Source of the DNA: Streptomyces sp. DSM 15324
Lineage (GTDB): Bacteria > Actinomycetota > Actinomycetes > Streptomycetales > Streptomycetaceae
Length of the DNA: 64,000 nucleotides
Direction: 5' to 3'
Assembly: GCF_001514285.1 (NCBI RefSeq)
Contig: NZ_KQ949028.1
Location: forward strand, 248,001-312,000
Of this stretch, positions 9,032-19,426 are shown one piece after another. Positions within the stretch are counted from its first letter, which is position 1. The number at the start of each line of letters is the position of its first letter. The notes under the pieces were generated by a model. It was not told the DNA's origin and did no database searches. It saw only the letters and a list, made by a program, of their open reading frames with translations. A program made the position numbers and the translations under genes.

Positions 9032-9987
9032 CGCGCACCTCCGGGGGCGGGGGAGTCCGGGGGCCAGCCGCCGACACGTACGACGGTGCCGTCGAGGGCG
9101 ACCAGGCGGGCGGGCAGGCCGGTGGAGCGCAGCCAGGGCACAGCCCGTTCGCCGAGCACGACCGCCGCCGTACTGGCCGTGTTGGCGTCCACGCAGGTGG
9201 CGGCGGCGACGGTGACCGTGCGCCAGACGGGCGCGGCCGGTTCCCCGGTGACCGGGTCGACGATGTGGTGCAGGGCGCGCCCGCCGCGCCGCCAGGTACG
9301 CACCCCGACGCCGGAGGTCGCCAGCGCCCCGCCGGTCACGGCCACGGCGGGGCCCGGCTCCGTCACGGACCGCGCGTGGTCGTCGGCGAGAGCGACCCGC
9401 CAGCCGCCCTCCGGGACCGGCCCGGCCATCGCCAGGTCGCCGCCGAGACCGACCAGCACGCCGCAGCCGGTTGCCGCGGCGGCCTGCCGGGCGGCCCGGT
9501 CGGAGGTGAGGGCCTTGGCGGTCGCGCCCAGATCGAGACGGGTGCGCGGAGGCAGACACAGCCGCCGGGTGCGCGGGTTCCACCTGATGCTTCGCCAGCC
9601 GGGCACGCGGCGGCCGACGGGCACCGGGCGTGCGTCGTCGGGGCGTACGGAGGCGAAGGTACGGTCGTAGCCGAGCGCGATCACCGCGCTGCCCACGGTC
9701 GGGTCGACGGCGCCGCCGGTGATCCGGGCGGCCCGCAGGGCGGCCTGGAGCGCGTCGGCGAAGTGTTCGCTCACGGTCGTCGGGGCACCCGCGCCCAGGT
9801 TGACGCGGGTGAGTTCGGAGTCCGGCCGGAAGCGGCTGCACGTCAGGTCGACGGCCCGGAGCTCGGTCCGCAGGACCTCCTCCGCGACGGGCAGGGCGCC
9901 CGGGGCGGTGACGAGCAGGGTGGCGGTGGTGCCCAGGGCGGGGAAGACGGTCCGGGCGGGGGAGGGAGCGTGCGTGTGCGCGGTCAT
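9028..9987 (-). CDS. apbE: FAD:protein FMN transferase (ApbE family)
   Basis: 319 residues. The start GTTATLLV, CSRFRPDSELTRVN, and the metal-site motif HHIVDPVTGEP (near residue 240) are diagnostic of ApbE. The enzyme uses FAD and Mg2+ to attach FMN covalently to Thr/Ser in motifs of the type DxxSGA(T/S) on exported redox proteins. No typical lipobox or Sec signal is visible, so location is uncertain. It overlaps the small membrane protein gene upstream and the ferric-reductase-like gene downstream by four bases each. No standard FMN_bind domain protein is encoded nearby, so its substrate is an open question; the protein just upstream ends in TGAS. Confidence 0.92.
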   Translation of the reverse strand: MTAHTHAPSPARTVFPALGTTATLLVTAPGALPVAEEVLRTELRAVDLTCSRFRPDSELTRVNLGAGAPTTVSEHFADALQAALRAARITGGAVDPTVGSAVIALGYDRTFASVRPDDARPVPVGRRVPGWRSIRWNPRTRRLCLPPRTRLDLGATAKALTSDRAARQAAAATGCGVLVGLGGDLAMAGPVPEGGWRVALADDHARSVTEPGPAVAVTGGALATSGVGVRTWRRGGRALHHIVDPVTGEPAAPVWRTVTVAAATCVDANTASTAAVVLGERAVPWLRSTGLPARLVALDGTVVRVGGWPPDSPAPGGAR

Positions 9988-10361
9988 GACGCCCCCGTCG
10001 TCGTGTGCGGCTGCTGCCGGGTCGGAGCCGGTGCCTGGGCGGGAGGCTGCGGTGCCGGTCGAGCGGCGGGCGCCGCGCCCTCGTCCCCGCCGTCCTCGTG
10101 ATGGTCGCTTCCTTCGTTCTCGCCCGCCGGGGCGGAGGAGGAAGTCCCGGGGTTCTGCGCGGACGGGGTGACGGCCGGGGCGGGAACTGGCGGGCTTCCC
10201 GGCAGCAGGTGCGTGTAGAGGCTGCCCAGCCCCGCCGCGCCGGCCACGGCCGCGACGGCGATCCACCGGGTCAGACGGCGGCTGCGACGCAGGCCGCGAT
10301 CGCGCGCAAGGGGACCGGTCGGTGGGGGCTTCGGAGGGAAGCCGTCGGGTGCGGATGCCAT
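9984..10361 (-). CDS. single-pass membrane protein with Pro/Ala-rich tail ending TTTGAS
   Basis: 125 residues, family not recognised. A basic Pro-rich N-terminus (~33 residues) precedes one transmembrane helix (WIAVAAVAGAAGLGSLY), then a low-complexity tail rich in Pro, Ala and acidic/His residues ending in TTTGAS. The topology suggests N-in, tail-out. The terminal TGAS resembles the core of ApbE acceptor motifs, though the usual Asp is absent. GAGGAG precedes the ATG at 10361, and the stop overlaps the apbE start, so it heads the ApbE operon. Function unknown; it may be the flavinylated partner (inference). Confidence 0.8.
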   Translation of the reverse strand: MASAPDGFPPKPPPTGPLARDRGLRRSRRLTRWIAVAAVAGAAGLGSLYTHLLPGSPPVPAPAVTPSAQNPGTSSSAPAGENEGSDHHEDGGDEGAAPAARPAPQPPAQAPAPTRQQPHTTTGAS

Positions 10362-10459
10362 GGCGGGGCTCCTCGAGGTCAGCGGCCGGGTCGGCCGTGT
10401 ACATCTCCAGGCTGGGCCGACGGCACCGGGGAACTTGCTCAGGTCGTCTTCGGATCCGG

Positions 10460-11839
10460 TTAAGATCTCGGTCCGCCGGCCCGCCCCCGTCCGCCTTCCG
10501 GCCACAGCGGCAGCGCCAGTACGACGGTCAGCCCGCCCCCGGGGGTGTCCTCCAGCCGTACGGTGCCGCCGTTGACGGTGACCAGCCGGTGGACGATGGC
10601 CAGCCCGAGCCCGGTACCGCCGGCCTCGGGGTTGCCGAACCGGCGGAAGGCGACCGCCTTCGCCCCGGCGGCCATCCCGGGACCGTCGTCCCGGACACGC
10701 ACGCGTGCGACGTCTCCGGCCGCACGGCGGTCGATGGTGATGTTCCCGCCGGACGGCACGGCGTCCACGGCGTTGGCGATCAGGTTGTCGAGGATCTGCT
10801 CCAGGTGCCCCGCCCCCAGCGCGACAATCGGCGCCGCACCGTCGGACCCGGCGGCCAGCCGGATGCCGCGTTCCTCGGCGACGGGCGCCCAGGCAGCCAC
10901 GCGTTCGGCCACCACCTCGTCGATGCGCACGGCGGTCGGGCGGGGCGTGGCCTGCTCGGCGCGCGCGACCGCCAGCAGCCCGTCGACCAGCCGGGACAGC
11001 CGCGAGATCTCCTCCTGGGCGGCGGCGAGATCGGCGGCGGTGGCGTCGTCCGCGCCGGCGGCCAGGACATCGAGACGCAGCCGCAGCGCGGCCAGCGGGG
11101 TGCGCAACTGATGGGACACGTCCGCGATCACGGCGCGGTGGCCGTGCACGAGGGCTTCCGTCCGCGCCGCCATGGTGTTGAAGGTGGCGGCGAGCCGGCG
11201 TACCTCCGGCGGACCGGCTCCCACGTCGGCCCGCTCGTCGAGAGCCCCCTCGCCCAGCCGCCGGGCCGATGCGTCCAGCGTCGACAGGGGCCGGCTCACC
11301 CAGCGGGCGAGGCGGACGGACAGCAGCACGGAGGCGGCGAGCCCCGCGGCACCGATCGCCGAGGACCAGCCCCAGATCGCGGCGATCCGGGCATCGAGGG
11401 GAGCGGAGGAACGGGCCAGGACCACCGCGCCGGCGGGTTCACGCACATCACCGGCCGGTTCCGCGGCCAGCAGACGCCCCTCGTTCTCCGGGGGTTCCGG
11501 CTCGCCTCCGCGCAGTACGTCCGCCACCAGCTCCGCCGCCTCCTCACCCTGCGCCGCCTCGCACGGCGTACCGGCCACCCACCGCGCGGAGGCGTCGTAC
11601 ACCGCGGCGCAGTCACCCGCCCGGGCCGCGGCATTCAGTTCCTTGCGCATCGTCGTGGCCGGTCTGCCGTCGGAGAGGTGTTCCTCGGCCGCCGCGGCGA
11701 TCACCCGGGTGGCCGCGCGCTGGCTGTCGCGGTAGGCGACGCGCTCGCGCGCCGTCAGCGACACGGCCAGCGGCACGACCGCCAGGACCAGCAGCACGGA
11801 GGTCAGGACCACGAGCGTCCAGGTGATACGGCGGGTCAC
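10460..11839 (-). CDS. sensor histidine kinase
   Basis: 459 residues. An N-terminal helix, an extracytoplasmic region of ~130 residues containing two Cys (DCAAVYDAS, GTPCEAA), a second helix near residue 170 and a HAMP region precede the kinase core. The H-box is ADVSHQLRTPLAALR, the N-box NLIANAVDA, and the G-boxes DDGPGM and GGTGLGLAI. It autophosphorylates and signals to the OmpR-type regulator, whose stop lies two bases before this GTG. The paired sensor-domain cysteines could respond to redox state (inference). The signal is unknown. Confidence 0.93.
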   Translation of the reverse strand: MTRRITWTLVVLTSVLLVLAVVPLAVSLTARERVAYRDSQRAATRVIAAAAEEHLSDGRPATTMRKELNAAARAGDCAAVYDASARWVAGTPCEAAQGEEAAELVADVLRGGEPEPPENEGRLLAAEPAGDVREPAGAVVLARSSAPLDARIAAIWGWSSAIGAAGLAASVLLSVRLARWVSRPLSTLDASARRLGEGALDERADVGAGPPEVRRLAATFNTMAARTEALVHGHRAVIADVSHQLRTPLAALRLRLDVLAAGADDATAADLAAAQEEISRLSRLVDGLLAVARAEQATPRPTAVRIDEVVAERVAAWAPVAEERGIRLAAGSDGAAPIVALGAGHLEQILDNLIANAVDAVPSGGNITIDRRAAGDVARVRVRDDGPGMAAGAKAVAFRRFGNPEAGGTGLGLAIVHRLVTVNGGTVRLEDTPGGGLTVVLALPLWPEGGRGRAGGPRS

Positions 11840-11841
11840 GG

Positions 11842-12540
11842 CTACTCCGGGGGTGTCCGGACCGGCCCGAGCCGGAAGCCGTGCCCGTAGGCCGTCTCGA
11901 TCAGCCCTGGTACGCCGAGCTTGCGGCGCAACGCCGCGATGTGCACGTCGAGCACCTTCGTCGGTCCGTACCAGTGGGCGTCCCAGGCCCGCTCCAGGAT
12001 CTGCTGCCGGCTCACCACCCGGCCCGGATCGGCGGCCAGGCACTCCAGGATGGCGAACTCCTTCGGCGTCAGCGCCACCGGGCGTCCGTCGACCGACACC
12101 TGCCGGGTGCGCAGGTCGAGGGCGAGCGGACCGTGCCGGACGATCTCCGGCCCGGCCGGGCGCCGCCGGCGCAGCACCGCACGGATCCTCGCCAGCAGCT
12201 CGGCCAGCCCGAACGGCTTGACCAGGTAGTCGTCGGCCCCCTCGTCCAGGGCCACCACCCGGTCCGCCTCCTCACCCCGCGCCGTCACCGCGATGATCGC
12301 GACGTCCGACCGGGCACGCAGCCTCCGGCACACCTCGACCCCGTCGATGTCCGGCAGCCCCAGATCCAGCAGGACGACATCGGGGGAGGCGGCCGCCAGG
12401 GCGGCGCCGCCGCTGCGGACGTCCTCGACGGCGTAGCCGGCCTGTCGCAGCCCGCGTACCAACGACTCCGCGATGCCCCGGTCGTCCTCCACGACCAGCA
12501 CGCGCGTCTCGTCGGCCGCGCCGGTCGCCTCAGCGCTCAT
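11842..12540 (-). CDS. OmpR-family response regulator
   Basis: 232 residues. The receiver domain has acidic residues VEDDRG near the start, the phospho-acceptor Asp in VVLLDLGLPDIDG (about residue 58) and the Lys in YLVKPFG. The C-terminal winged helix (LTPKEFAILECLAADPGRVVSR, VHIAALRRKLG) is of OmpR type. It forms a pair with the kinase encoded two bases downstream. It starts 14 bases after the acyl carrier protein gene, so it may be transcribed with the pyruvate dehydrogenase operon and could control it or the following redox operon. Confidence 0.95.
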   Translation of the reverse strand: MSAEATGAADETRVLVVEDDRGIAESLVRGLRQAGYAVEDVRSGGAALAAASPDVVLLDLGLPDIDGVEVCRRLRARSDVAIIAVTARGEEADRVVALDEGADDYLVKPFGLAELLARIRAVLRRRRPAGPEIVRHGPLALDLRTRQVSVDGRPVALTPKEFAILECLAADPGRVVSRQQILERAWDAHWYGPTKVLDVHIAALRRKLGVPGLIETAYGHGFRLGPVRTPPE

Positions 12541-12554
12541 CGGGGTCCGCCTGC

Positions 12555-12809
12555 TCAGGACAGAGGAACCGAGTGGGCGAGCAGGAAGTCGGCGCTGCCG
12601 GACAGCGTGGTGAGCCGGGGGGTGTCCTCGTCGTCGATGCGGACGCCGGACCGTTCGCTGAGGACCTCGACGAAACTGAGGAAGTCGAGGGAATCCATCT
12701 CCAGCACGTCGCGGAACGCGTCGTCGGGCCCCAGGGCGGCGACATCGGCGCCCGGGACGACACGGGAGATCGACTCCCTGACCATGTCGAGTGCTTCGGT
12801 TCGGTTCAT
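12555..12809 (-). CDS. acyl carrier protein
   Basis: 84 residues, acidic, four-helix ACP with the phosphopantetheine attachment motif EMDSLDF (Ser40). GGAG lies 11 bases before the ATG used here; a GTG at 12815 overlapping the E2 stop (GTGA) with 5-base spacing from the same GGAG is an equally good start. It follows E1alpha, E1beta and E2 of a 2-oxoacid dehydrogenase and has no fatty-acid or polyketide enzymes nearby. An ACP in such an operon is unusual and may accept acyl groups produced by E2 or the AMP ligase (inference). Confidence 0.9.
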   Translation of the reverse strand: MNRTEALDMVRESISRVVPGADVAALGPDDAFRDVLEMDSLDFLSFVEVLSERSGVRIDDEDTPRLTTLSGSADFLLAHSVPLS

Positions 12810-12811
12810 GT

Positions 12812-14185
12812 TCACAACTGCTCCGGGTTCTGCAGGAATCGGGCGACGGCCGTGAGGTAGCGGGCGCCGACGGCGCCGTCGGTCGCGCGGTGGTCGGCCG
12901 AGAGGGTCGCCGTGACCACGGGCCGCACGCCGAGCAGGCCGTCGACGGCCCACGGCCGGTCGACGACCCGGCCGAAGCCGACCAGGGCCACCTGCGGGGG
13001 GTGGATCACGCCGAAGACGCCCTCGACCCCCTGATCACCGAGGTTGGTGACCGTGATCGTGGCGTCGGACACCTCGGAACCGCGCAGCCTGCCCGTCCGG
13101 GCCCGGGTGACCATGTCCTTCAGGGCGGCCATCAACTGCGGGAGCGCGAGCGTGTCGGCGTCGCGCAGCGTCGGTACGACGAGCCCTCCGCCGCGCAGGG
13201 ACACGGCCACGCCGACGTGCACCCCCTCACCGGCCGTGAAGCGGTCCTCGCTCCAGTGCCCGTTGAGCTCGGGGACCTCCCGGGCGGCCAGCGCCGCCGC
13301 CTTGAGCAACAGGGCCGCCGGCAGCAGTCGTTCGCCGACCGGGCTGCGCCGGTTGTGCTCGTGCAGCCATTCCGTCGCGGCGGCCAGGTCCACCGTGGTG
13401 GAGAGGTAGTAGTGGGGGATGTCCCGGTTGGCGCGGCTCATCGAGTCGGCGATCACCCCGCGCATGGCTGTCGCCCGGTCGTCGGACGGTGGCGCGATGG
13501 CGGGGTGTTCGGCGGCAGGACGCATGTCCGTGCGCCTGGGTGCGGCCGGACCGGGCGCGGCTCGGCGTACGTCCGCGGCCCGGACCGCCGAGTCCGTGCC
13601 CGTCCCCGCCACCGTGGCCAGGTCGACGCCGAGTTCCGCGGCGAGCCGCCGGGCGAGCGGGGTGACCCGTGCGCGCGGGGGGCCGGCGGCCGCCTTCTCG
13701 ACGTCCGTCCGCGTGACGCGTCCTCCCGGTCCGGTGCCGCGCAGCGTCTCCAGATCGACGCCACTGTGCTCGGCGAGGTGTCGGACCAGGGGCCCCGCTT
13801 CGACGTGCACCTGGTGCGGGCCCGTGGCGGGTACGGCGGCCGGGACCGGCGGCGGGGGAGGCGGTGAAGGCGGCGTCGGCTCGGCGCGCCCGCCCTTCTT
13901 CGGCGCGCGGCGCGTCGTCCGCTTCCCCGGTTTCCCCGCTCCGTCCTTCGCCGGCGTCCCGATCACCGCGAGCGGAGTGCCCACCGGGACCGTCGTACCC
14001 GGCTCGACCAGCAGCTCCGCCATGGTCCCGGTCGCGAAGCACTCCACCTCGATCGTCGATTTCGCGGTCTCGACGACCGCGACCGGATCGCCCTTGTGGA
14101 CGGGGTCCCCCGGCTGCACCAGCCATTCCAGCAGGGTGCCCTCGTCCATGTCGGCGCCGAGGGACGGCATGGTGAAGTCGGCCAT
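12812..14185 (-). CDS. 2-oxoacid dehydrogenase E2 (dihydrolipoyl acyltransferase)
   Basis: 457 residues. The N-terminal lipoyl domain carries the lipoylated Lys in ETAKSTIEV (about residue 41). After a basic Pro-rich linker come two peripheral-subunit-binding domains in series (VRHLAEHSGVDLETLRGTG and LARRLAAELGVDLATVAGTG). The catalytic domain ends with LSADHRATDG, containing the active His and Asp. It transfers the acyl group from E1-TPP to CoA. It starts one base after the E1beta stop and overlaps the ACP gene. No E3 gene is present, so E3 would be supplied from elsewhere. The substrate is probably pyruvate or acetoin. Confidence 0.94.
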   Translation of the reverse strand: MADFTMPSLGADMDEGTLLEWLVQPGDPVHKGDPVAVVETAKSTIEVECFATGTMAELLVEPGTTVPVGTPLAVIGTPAKDGAGKPGKRTTRRAPKKGGRAEPTPPSPPPPPPVPAAVPATGPHQVHVEAGPLVRHLAEHSGVDLETLRGTGPGGRVTRTDVEKAAAGPPRARVTPLARRLAAELGVDLATVAGTGTDSAVRAADVRRAAPGPAAPRRTDMRPAAEHPAIAPPSDDRATAMRGVIADSMSRANRDIPHYYLSTTVDLAAATEWLHEHNRRSPVGERLLPAALLLKAAALAAREVPELNGHWSEDRFTAGEGVHVGVAVSLRGGGLVVPTLRDADTLALPQLMAALKDMVTRARTGRLRGSEVSDATITVTNLGDQGVEGVFGVIHPPQVALVGFGRVVDRPWAVDGLLGVRPVVTATLSADHRATDGAVGARYLTAVARFLQNPEQL

Positions 14186-14186
14186 G

Positions 14187-15179
14187 TCAGTCCACCGCCC
14201 GGTGCGCGGCCGCGACGATGTCGGTGGTCTGCGGCAGGGCGGCTTCCTCCAGCTGCCGTGCGTACGGCATCGGGACCTCGGCGCTGCACACCCGCTCGAC
14301 GGGGGCGTCCAGTTCGTAGAACGCGTCCTCCGCGATCCGGGCCGACACCTCGGCGGCGAGGCTGCCCGTCCGCCACGCCTCGTCGACGACCACGGCGCGG
14401 TGGGTGCGGGCGACGGAGGAGGTGACGGCCTCGACGTCGAGGGGACGGAGCGTGCGCAGGTCGATCACCTCGGCGTCGATGCCCTCGGCGGCCAGTTCGT
14501 CCGCCGCCGCGAGGGCCTTGGACAGCGAACCTCCGTAGGCGATCAGGGTGATGTCGGTGCCGGGACGGCGGACGGCCGCGTGGTCCAGGTCCACCGGCCC
14601 CTCGGACGGCGGGAGTTCACCGGAGACGTTGTAGAGACTGCCGTGCTCGAAGATCAGCACCGGGTCGGGGTCGGCGAGCGCCGGTGCCAGCGTGTGGCGG
14701 GCGTCCTCCAGCGTGGCGGGGGCCAGGACCCGGATGCCGGGGATGTGCGCGTACCAGCCCTCCAGACTGTGCGAGTGCTGCGCGGCGAGCTGCCGTCCGG
14801 CGCCCGTGGTCATGCGGATGACCAGCGGTACCGCCAGCTGACCGCCTGACATGTGCAGCAGGGTGGCGGCGTTGTTGAGGATCTGGTCCAGAGCGAGGAG
14901 GCTGAAGTTGACCGTCATGATCTCGACGATCGGGCGCATCCCGGCCAGGGCGGCACCGATGCCGGCGCCCACGAACGCGGACTCGGACAGCGGGGTGTCG
15001 CGGACCCGTTCGGGGCCGAACTCCTCCAACAGCCCGAGGCTGACGCCGAAGCAGCCGCCGTAGCGGCCCACGTCCTCGCCCATGAGGAAGACGCGGTCGT
15101 CGGAGCGCAGGGCCTCCCGGAGCGCCTCGCGCAGGGCCTCCCGGTACGTCGTCTTCGCGGCCGTGGTATCTGTGCCCAT
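14187..15179 (-). CDS. 2-oxoacid (pyruvate) dehydrogenase E1 beta subunit
   Basis: 330 residues of transketolase pyrimidine-binding and C-terminal type. MGEDVGRYGG, TPLSESAFVGAGIGAA and HSHSLEGWYAHIPG are the conserved E1beta motifs around the TPP pyrimidine ring and subunit interface. It forms an alpha2beta2 E1 with the gene two bases upstream and decarboxylates a 2-oxoacid. Separate alpha and beta genes with a short E2 are characteristic of the pyruvate/acetoin/branched-chain class rather than the single-chain AceE usual for actinobacterial primary metabolism, pointing to a conditional role. Confidence 0.94.
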   Translation of the reverse strand: MGTDTTAAKTTYREALREALREALRSDDRVFLMGEDVGRYGGCFGVSLGLLEEFGPERVRDTPLSESAFVGAGIGAALAGMRPIVEIMTVNFSLLALDQILNNAATLLHMSGGQLAVPLVIRMTTGAGRQLAAQHSHSLEGWYAHIPGIRVLAPATLEDARHTLAPALADPDPVLIFEHGSLYNVSGELPPSEGPVDLDHAAVRRPGTDITLIAYGGSLSKALAAADELAAEGIDAEVIDLRTLRPLDVEAVTSSVARTHRAVVVDEAWRTGSLAAEVSARIAEDAFYELDAPVERVCSAEVPMPYARQLEEAALPQTTDIVAAAHRAVD

Positions 15180-15181
15180 GG

Positions 15182-16224
15182 TCAGGTCACCGCCTCCGCC
15201 GCGCTGGTGACGTGCCGGAGCAGGGTCTCGACCGGCTCCTGCGGCGCCTGTTCGGCCGCTTCGACGGCGTGGTCGATCTCGTCGGTGAGGCGCCGCTCGA
15301 TCCGTGCGACGTCCTTGTCGACCGGTGCTCCGCTCTCGCGCATGCGGTCCATGAGCAGGGCGATCGGGTCACGGGACTTCCACCGCTCGACCTCCGCCCT
15401 GTCGCGGTAGCGGTCGGGGTCGTACATCGAATGGGCGCGGAAGCGGTAGGTGCGCAGTTCCAGGAAGTGCGGACCGGTGCCGGTCCGGATGCCCTCCACG
15501 GCCCGCCGGGCGGCTTGTTCCACGGCCTCGACGTCCATGCCGTCCACGGACCAGGCGACCATGCCGTAGGAGGTGGCGCGCATCGCCAGATCGGTCTGTG
15601 CCTGGTGGCGCTCCAGAGCCGTGCCCATGGCGTAGAGGTTGTTCTCGCAGACGAACAGCAGGGGCAGGTTCCACAGGGCCGCGAGGTTCGCCGTCTCGTG
15701 GAACTCGCCCTCGGCGAAGGCACCGTCGCCGAAGAAGCAGCAGGTGACGCGGTTGCGGTCGCGCATGCGGTCGGCGAGCGCCAGCCCGGCGGCCAGGGGG
15801 AGCCCGCCGGCGACGATCGCATTGCCGCCGTAGAAGCGCCGGCTCGCGTCGAACAGGTGCATGGACCCGCCCCGGCCGCCGCTGCACCCGGTCGCCCTGC
15901 CGTACATCTCGGCCATGACCGCCTCGGCGGTGATGCCGCGTGCCAGGGCGTGGCCGTGCTCGCGGTAGGTGGCGACGACCGCGTCCTCGGGGGTCAGCGC
16001 CTCGTTGACGCCGACGGCGACGGCCTCCTCGCCGATGTAGAGGTGGACGAAGCCACGGATCTTCGTGGCGCTGTACAGCTCGACGCACCGCTCCTCGAAA
16101 CGCCGGATGCGCAGCATCGCCTCCAGCAGATCGGTGCGGTGCCCGCTGTCCGTCCCCTGTCCGGGTCTCCTGGCCCCGGAGGTCTTCCGGGCGGGTTCGC
16201 GTGTGCGGGTCGTGCGGGCCGGCC

Positions 16225-16228
<4 letters not shown>
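15182..16228 (-). CDS. 2-oxoacid (pyruvate) dehydrogenase E1 alpha subunit
   Basis: 348 residues with a basic, probably disordered N-terminus of ~30 residues. GGRGGSMHLFD, the TPP/Mg motif GDGAFAEGEFHE...CENNLYAMGT, and the regulatory-loop region RFRAHSMYDPDRYRD are typical of PdhA/AcoA. It catalyses the first decarboxylation step with E1beta. The ATG at 16228 overlaps the stop of the acetyl-CoA synthetase gene. Having acetyl-CoA synthetase in front suggests a module feeding acetyl-CoA from pyruvate and acetate under stress. Confidence 0.94.
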
Positions 16229-18015
<1,787 letters not shown>

Positions 18016-18319
18016 CGGTGCTCCTCCCGGCACTGCCCCGATCTCCAGGGTCTCCGAGCGGGGCCATGACTGCACTTCGGCCGCGGAGCACGGTCCGGCG
18101 CACCGGCGGGGCGTGCTCACGGCGTGGTGGAGCCGGGGGCCGCCCGCTTCTTGCGGGCCCGAATCACACGGTGAGCGGCTCCGCTCCGCTTCTCCGTGTC
18201 TCTTTGTGGCCCCTCGGCTCACTTCCATGACACCGCTGAGCACCGGCGGAGGACAGGGCCGAAGGGCCCAGGCTGTTCGGCCGGCCGGCCCTGCCTTGCG
18301 CGCGCCGGTCGGCCTGTCG
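18016..18319. other. upstream region of the acetyl-CoA synthetase operon
   Basis: Divergent or leader DNA between acsA and the alcohol dehydrogenase remnant. No protein-like frame seen. It holds a 14-bp palindrome at 18256-18269 (separate entry) and probably the operon promoter. Confidence 0.5.
18256..18269. promoter_or_regulatory. candidate DosR/OsdR-like box upstream of acsA
   Basis: GGGCC-GAAG-GGCCC, perfect outer arms of five bases with a four-base centre, about 240 bases before the acsA start. It has the same layout as sites at 6208 and 18682. Confidence 0.4.
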
Positions 18320-18463
18320 TCAGCGGTGCAGTACGACCTTCAGGGTGCCCGTGGTGGTGCCGTGGGCGAACTCCTCGTAGGCGTCGTCCATCCGGTCCAG
18401 GGGGAAGGATTCGAGATGCAGCGTGACGGGTCTGCCGTGCACACCGATGTTGGCGATGTGTCC
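18320..18463 (-). pseudogene. C-terminal remnant of a zinc-dependent alcohol dehydrogenase
   Basis: The last 47 codons read GHIANIGVHGRPVTLHLE directly followed by SFPLDRMDDAYEEFAHG and end in LKVVLHR. Both pieces match the C-terminus of actinobacterial Zn-ADHs, where roughly 40-50 residues normally separate LHLE from the FPLDRM motif. The catalytic domain and most of the Rossmann fold are absent upstream. This is a doubly deleted relic. Confidence 0.78.
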
Positions 18464-18772
18464 CCGGTGCGGACGGCGCGGGTGCTCAGCACGAAGTGGC
18501 GCGCGGCGCGGCGGAGCACCGGTGTCGAGGAGGGCGAGGGCAGTGGCACGGCCGTGCGGTTCGCGTCGAGAGAGGCGCGGGTGGGGCGTCGCCCGCTGGT
18601 GGCGGTGCACACCTGGAGCCGTCGACCGTGCCGTTCCGCTGGATGCGAGGTACGGCTCCCTGGGCCGTACGCCGGTCCGCCAAGGACCTTCGGCCCATGA
18701 CCCGAACCCTTCGGTGTCCGAGACTGGACCAGAAGCGGAGGAAGTGACCAGCGACCCGCTGGAGGCCGGCCC
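18464..18772. other. intergenic region with a compound inverted repeat before the Rv1733c-type gene
   Basis: No coding frame with recognisable similarity. Positions 18661-18695 hold nested inverted repeats: GGGCCG...CGGCCC outside and GGTCC-GCCAA-GGACC inside. The right half forms the DosR-like site at 18682. The promoter for the following plus-strand genes probably lies here. Confidence 0.5.
18682..18695. promoter_or_regulatory. candidate DosR/OsdR-like box upstream of Rv1733c-type gene
   Basis: AGGAC-CTTC-GGCCC, 78 bases before the ATG at 18773, where an activator site for an Rv1733c-like gene would be expected. It lies in the right half of a larger inverted repeat starting at 18661. Confidence 0.45.
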
Positions 18773-19381
18773 ATGGACGCGCAAGGATCGCCGTACACGT
18801 CCGGTTCGCCCTCGCCGCGTGGCGAGCACATGCCGCCACGCGCGAATCCGCTGAGGCGTCCGTCCGACAGGTTCGAGTGGTGGTTCCGCCGCTTCCTGAC
18901 GACCCTCCTCGTCCTGGGACTGCCGCTGACCGCCTACAGCGCCGGGATGACGGCGTACCAGGCGTCGATGCGCACCGTCCGGGCCCAGGAGGCGGAACGA
19001 CACCAGGTCACCGCCCGGTTGACCGCGGACGTCAAGCGGGACAGCAACCCGGCGAAGCGGTATGCGCAGGTTCGCTGGACCGACGCGGCCGGCGTCGTGC
19101 GGACCGGAACCACCCTGGTGAAGCCGGGAACGTCCAAGGGCACCGCCGTGCGCCTCTGGGCGGACCGCAACGGAACCGTCACCGTCCCGCCGGCGAGCAC
19201 GCTCAACGCGAGGACCACAGGGTGGCTGATGGGCGGCGCGGCGGCGTTCGGCATGGCCTACGGCTCCTACGCGCTCTGGCTGGGCACGCGTCTGCTGCTG
19301 GACCGCAGAAGGTACGCGCAGTGGGAGGCCGAGTGGGAGCGGGCGGAGCCGCTGTGGTCCGCGCGCTTCCGCCGGCGATGA
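18773..19381 (+). CDS. Rv1733c-family membrane protein
   Basis: 202 residues. Cytoplasmic N-terminus with FEWWFRRFLTTLLVLGLP, a first helix (~40-60), an extracytoplasmic region of ~80 residues with a small beta-like domain (VRWTDAAGVVRTGTTLV, VRLWADRNGTV), and a second helix (~145-170) followed by a basic C-terminus. This two-helix layout and the WTDAxGxxxTG motif identify the Rv1733c family, a DosR-regulon antigen in M. tuberculosis of unknown function. ATG at 18773; an in-frame ATG at 18830 is possible. It is followed 45 bases later by pncB and then the DUF1876 and Hsp20 genes. Confidence 0.85.
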   Translation: MDAQGSPYTSGSPSPRGEHMPPRANPLRRPSDRFEWWFRRFLTTLLVLGLPLTAYSAGMTAYQASMRTVRAQEAERHQVTARLTADVKRDSNPAKRYAQVRWTDAAGVVRTGTTLVKPGTSKGTAVRLWADRNGTVTVPPASTLNARTTGWLMGGAAAFGMAYGSYALWLGTRLLLDRRRYAQWEAEWERAEPLWSARFRRR

Positions 19382-19426
19382 GCCCGCGACCGCACGCCGA
19401 CCACGCAGGCCCAGGAGGTGGCACCC

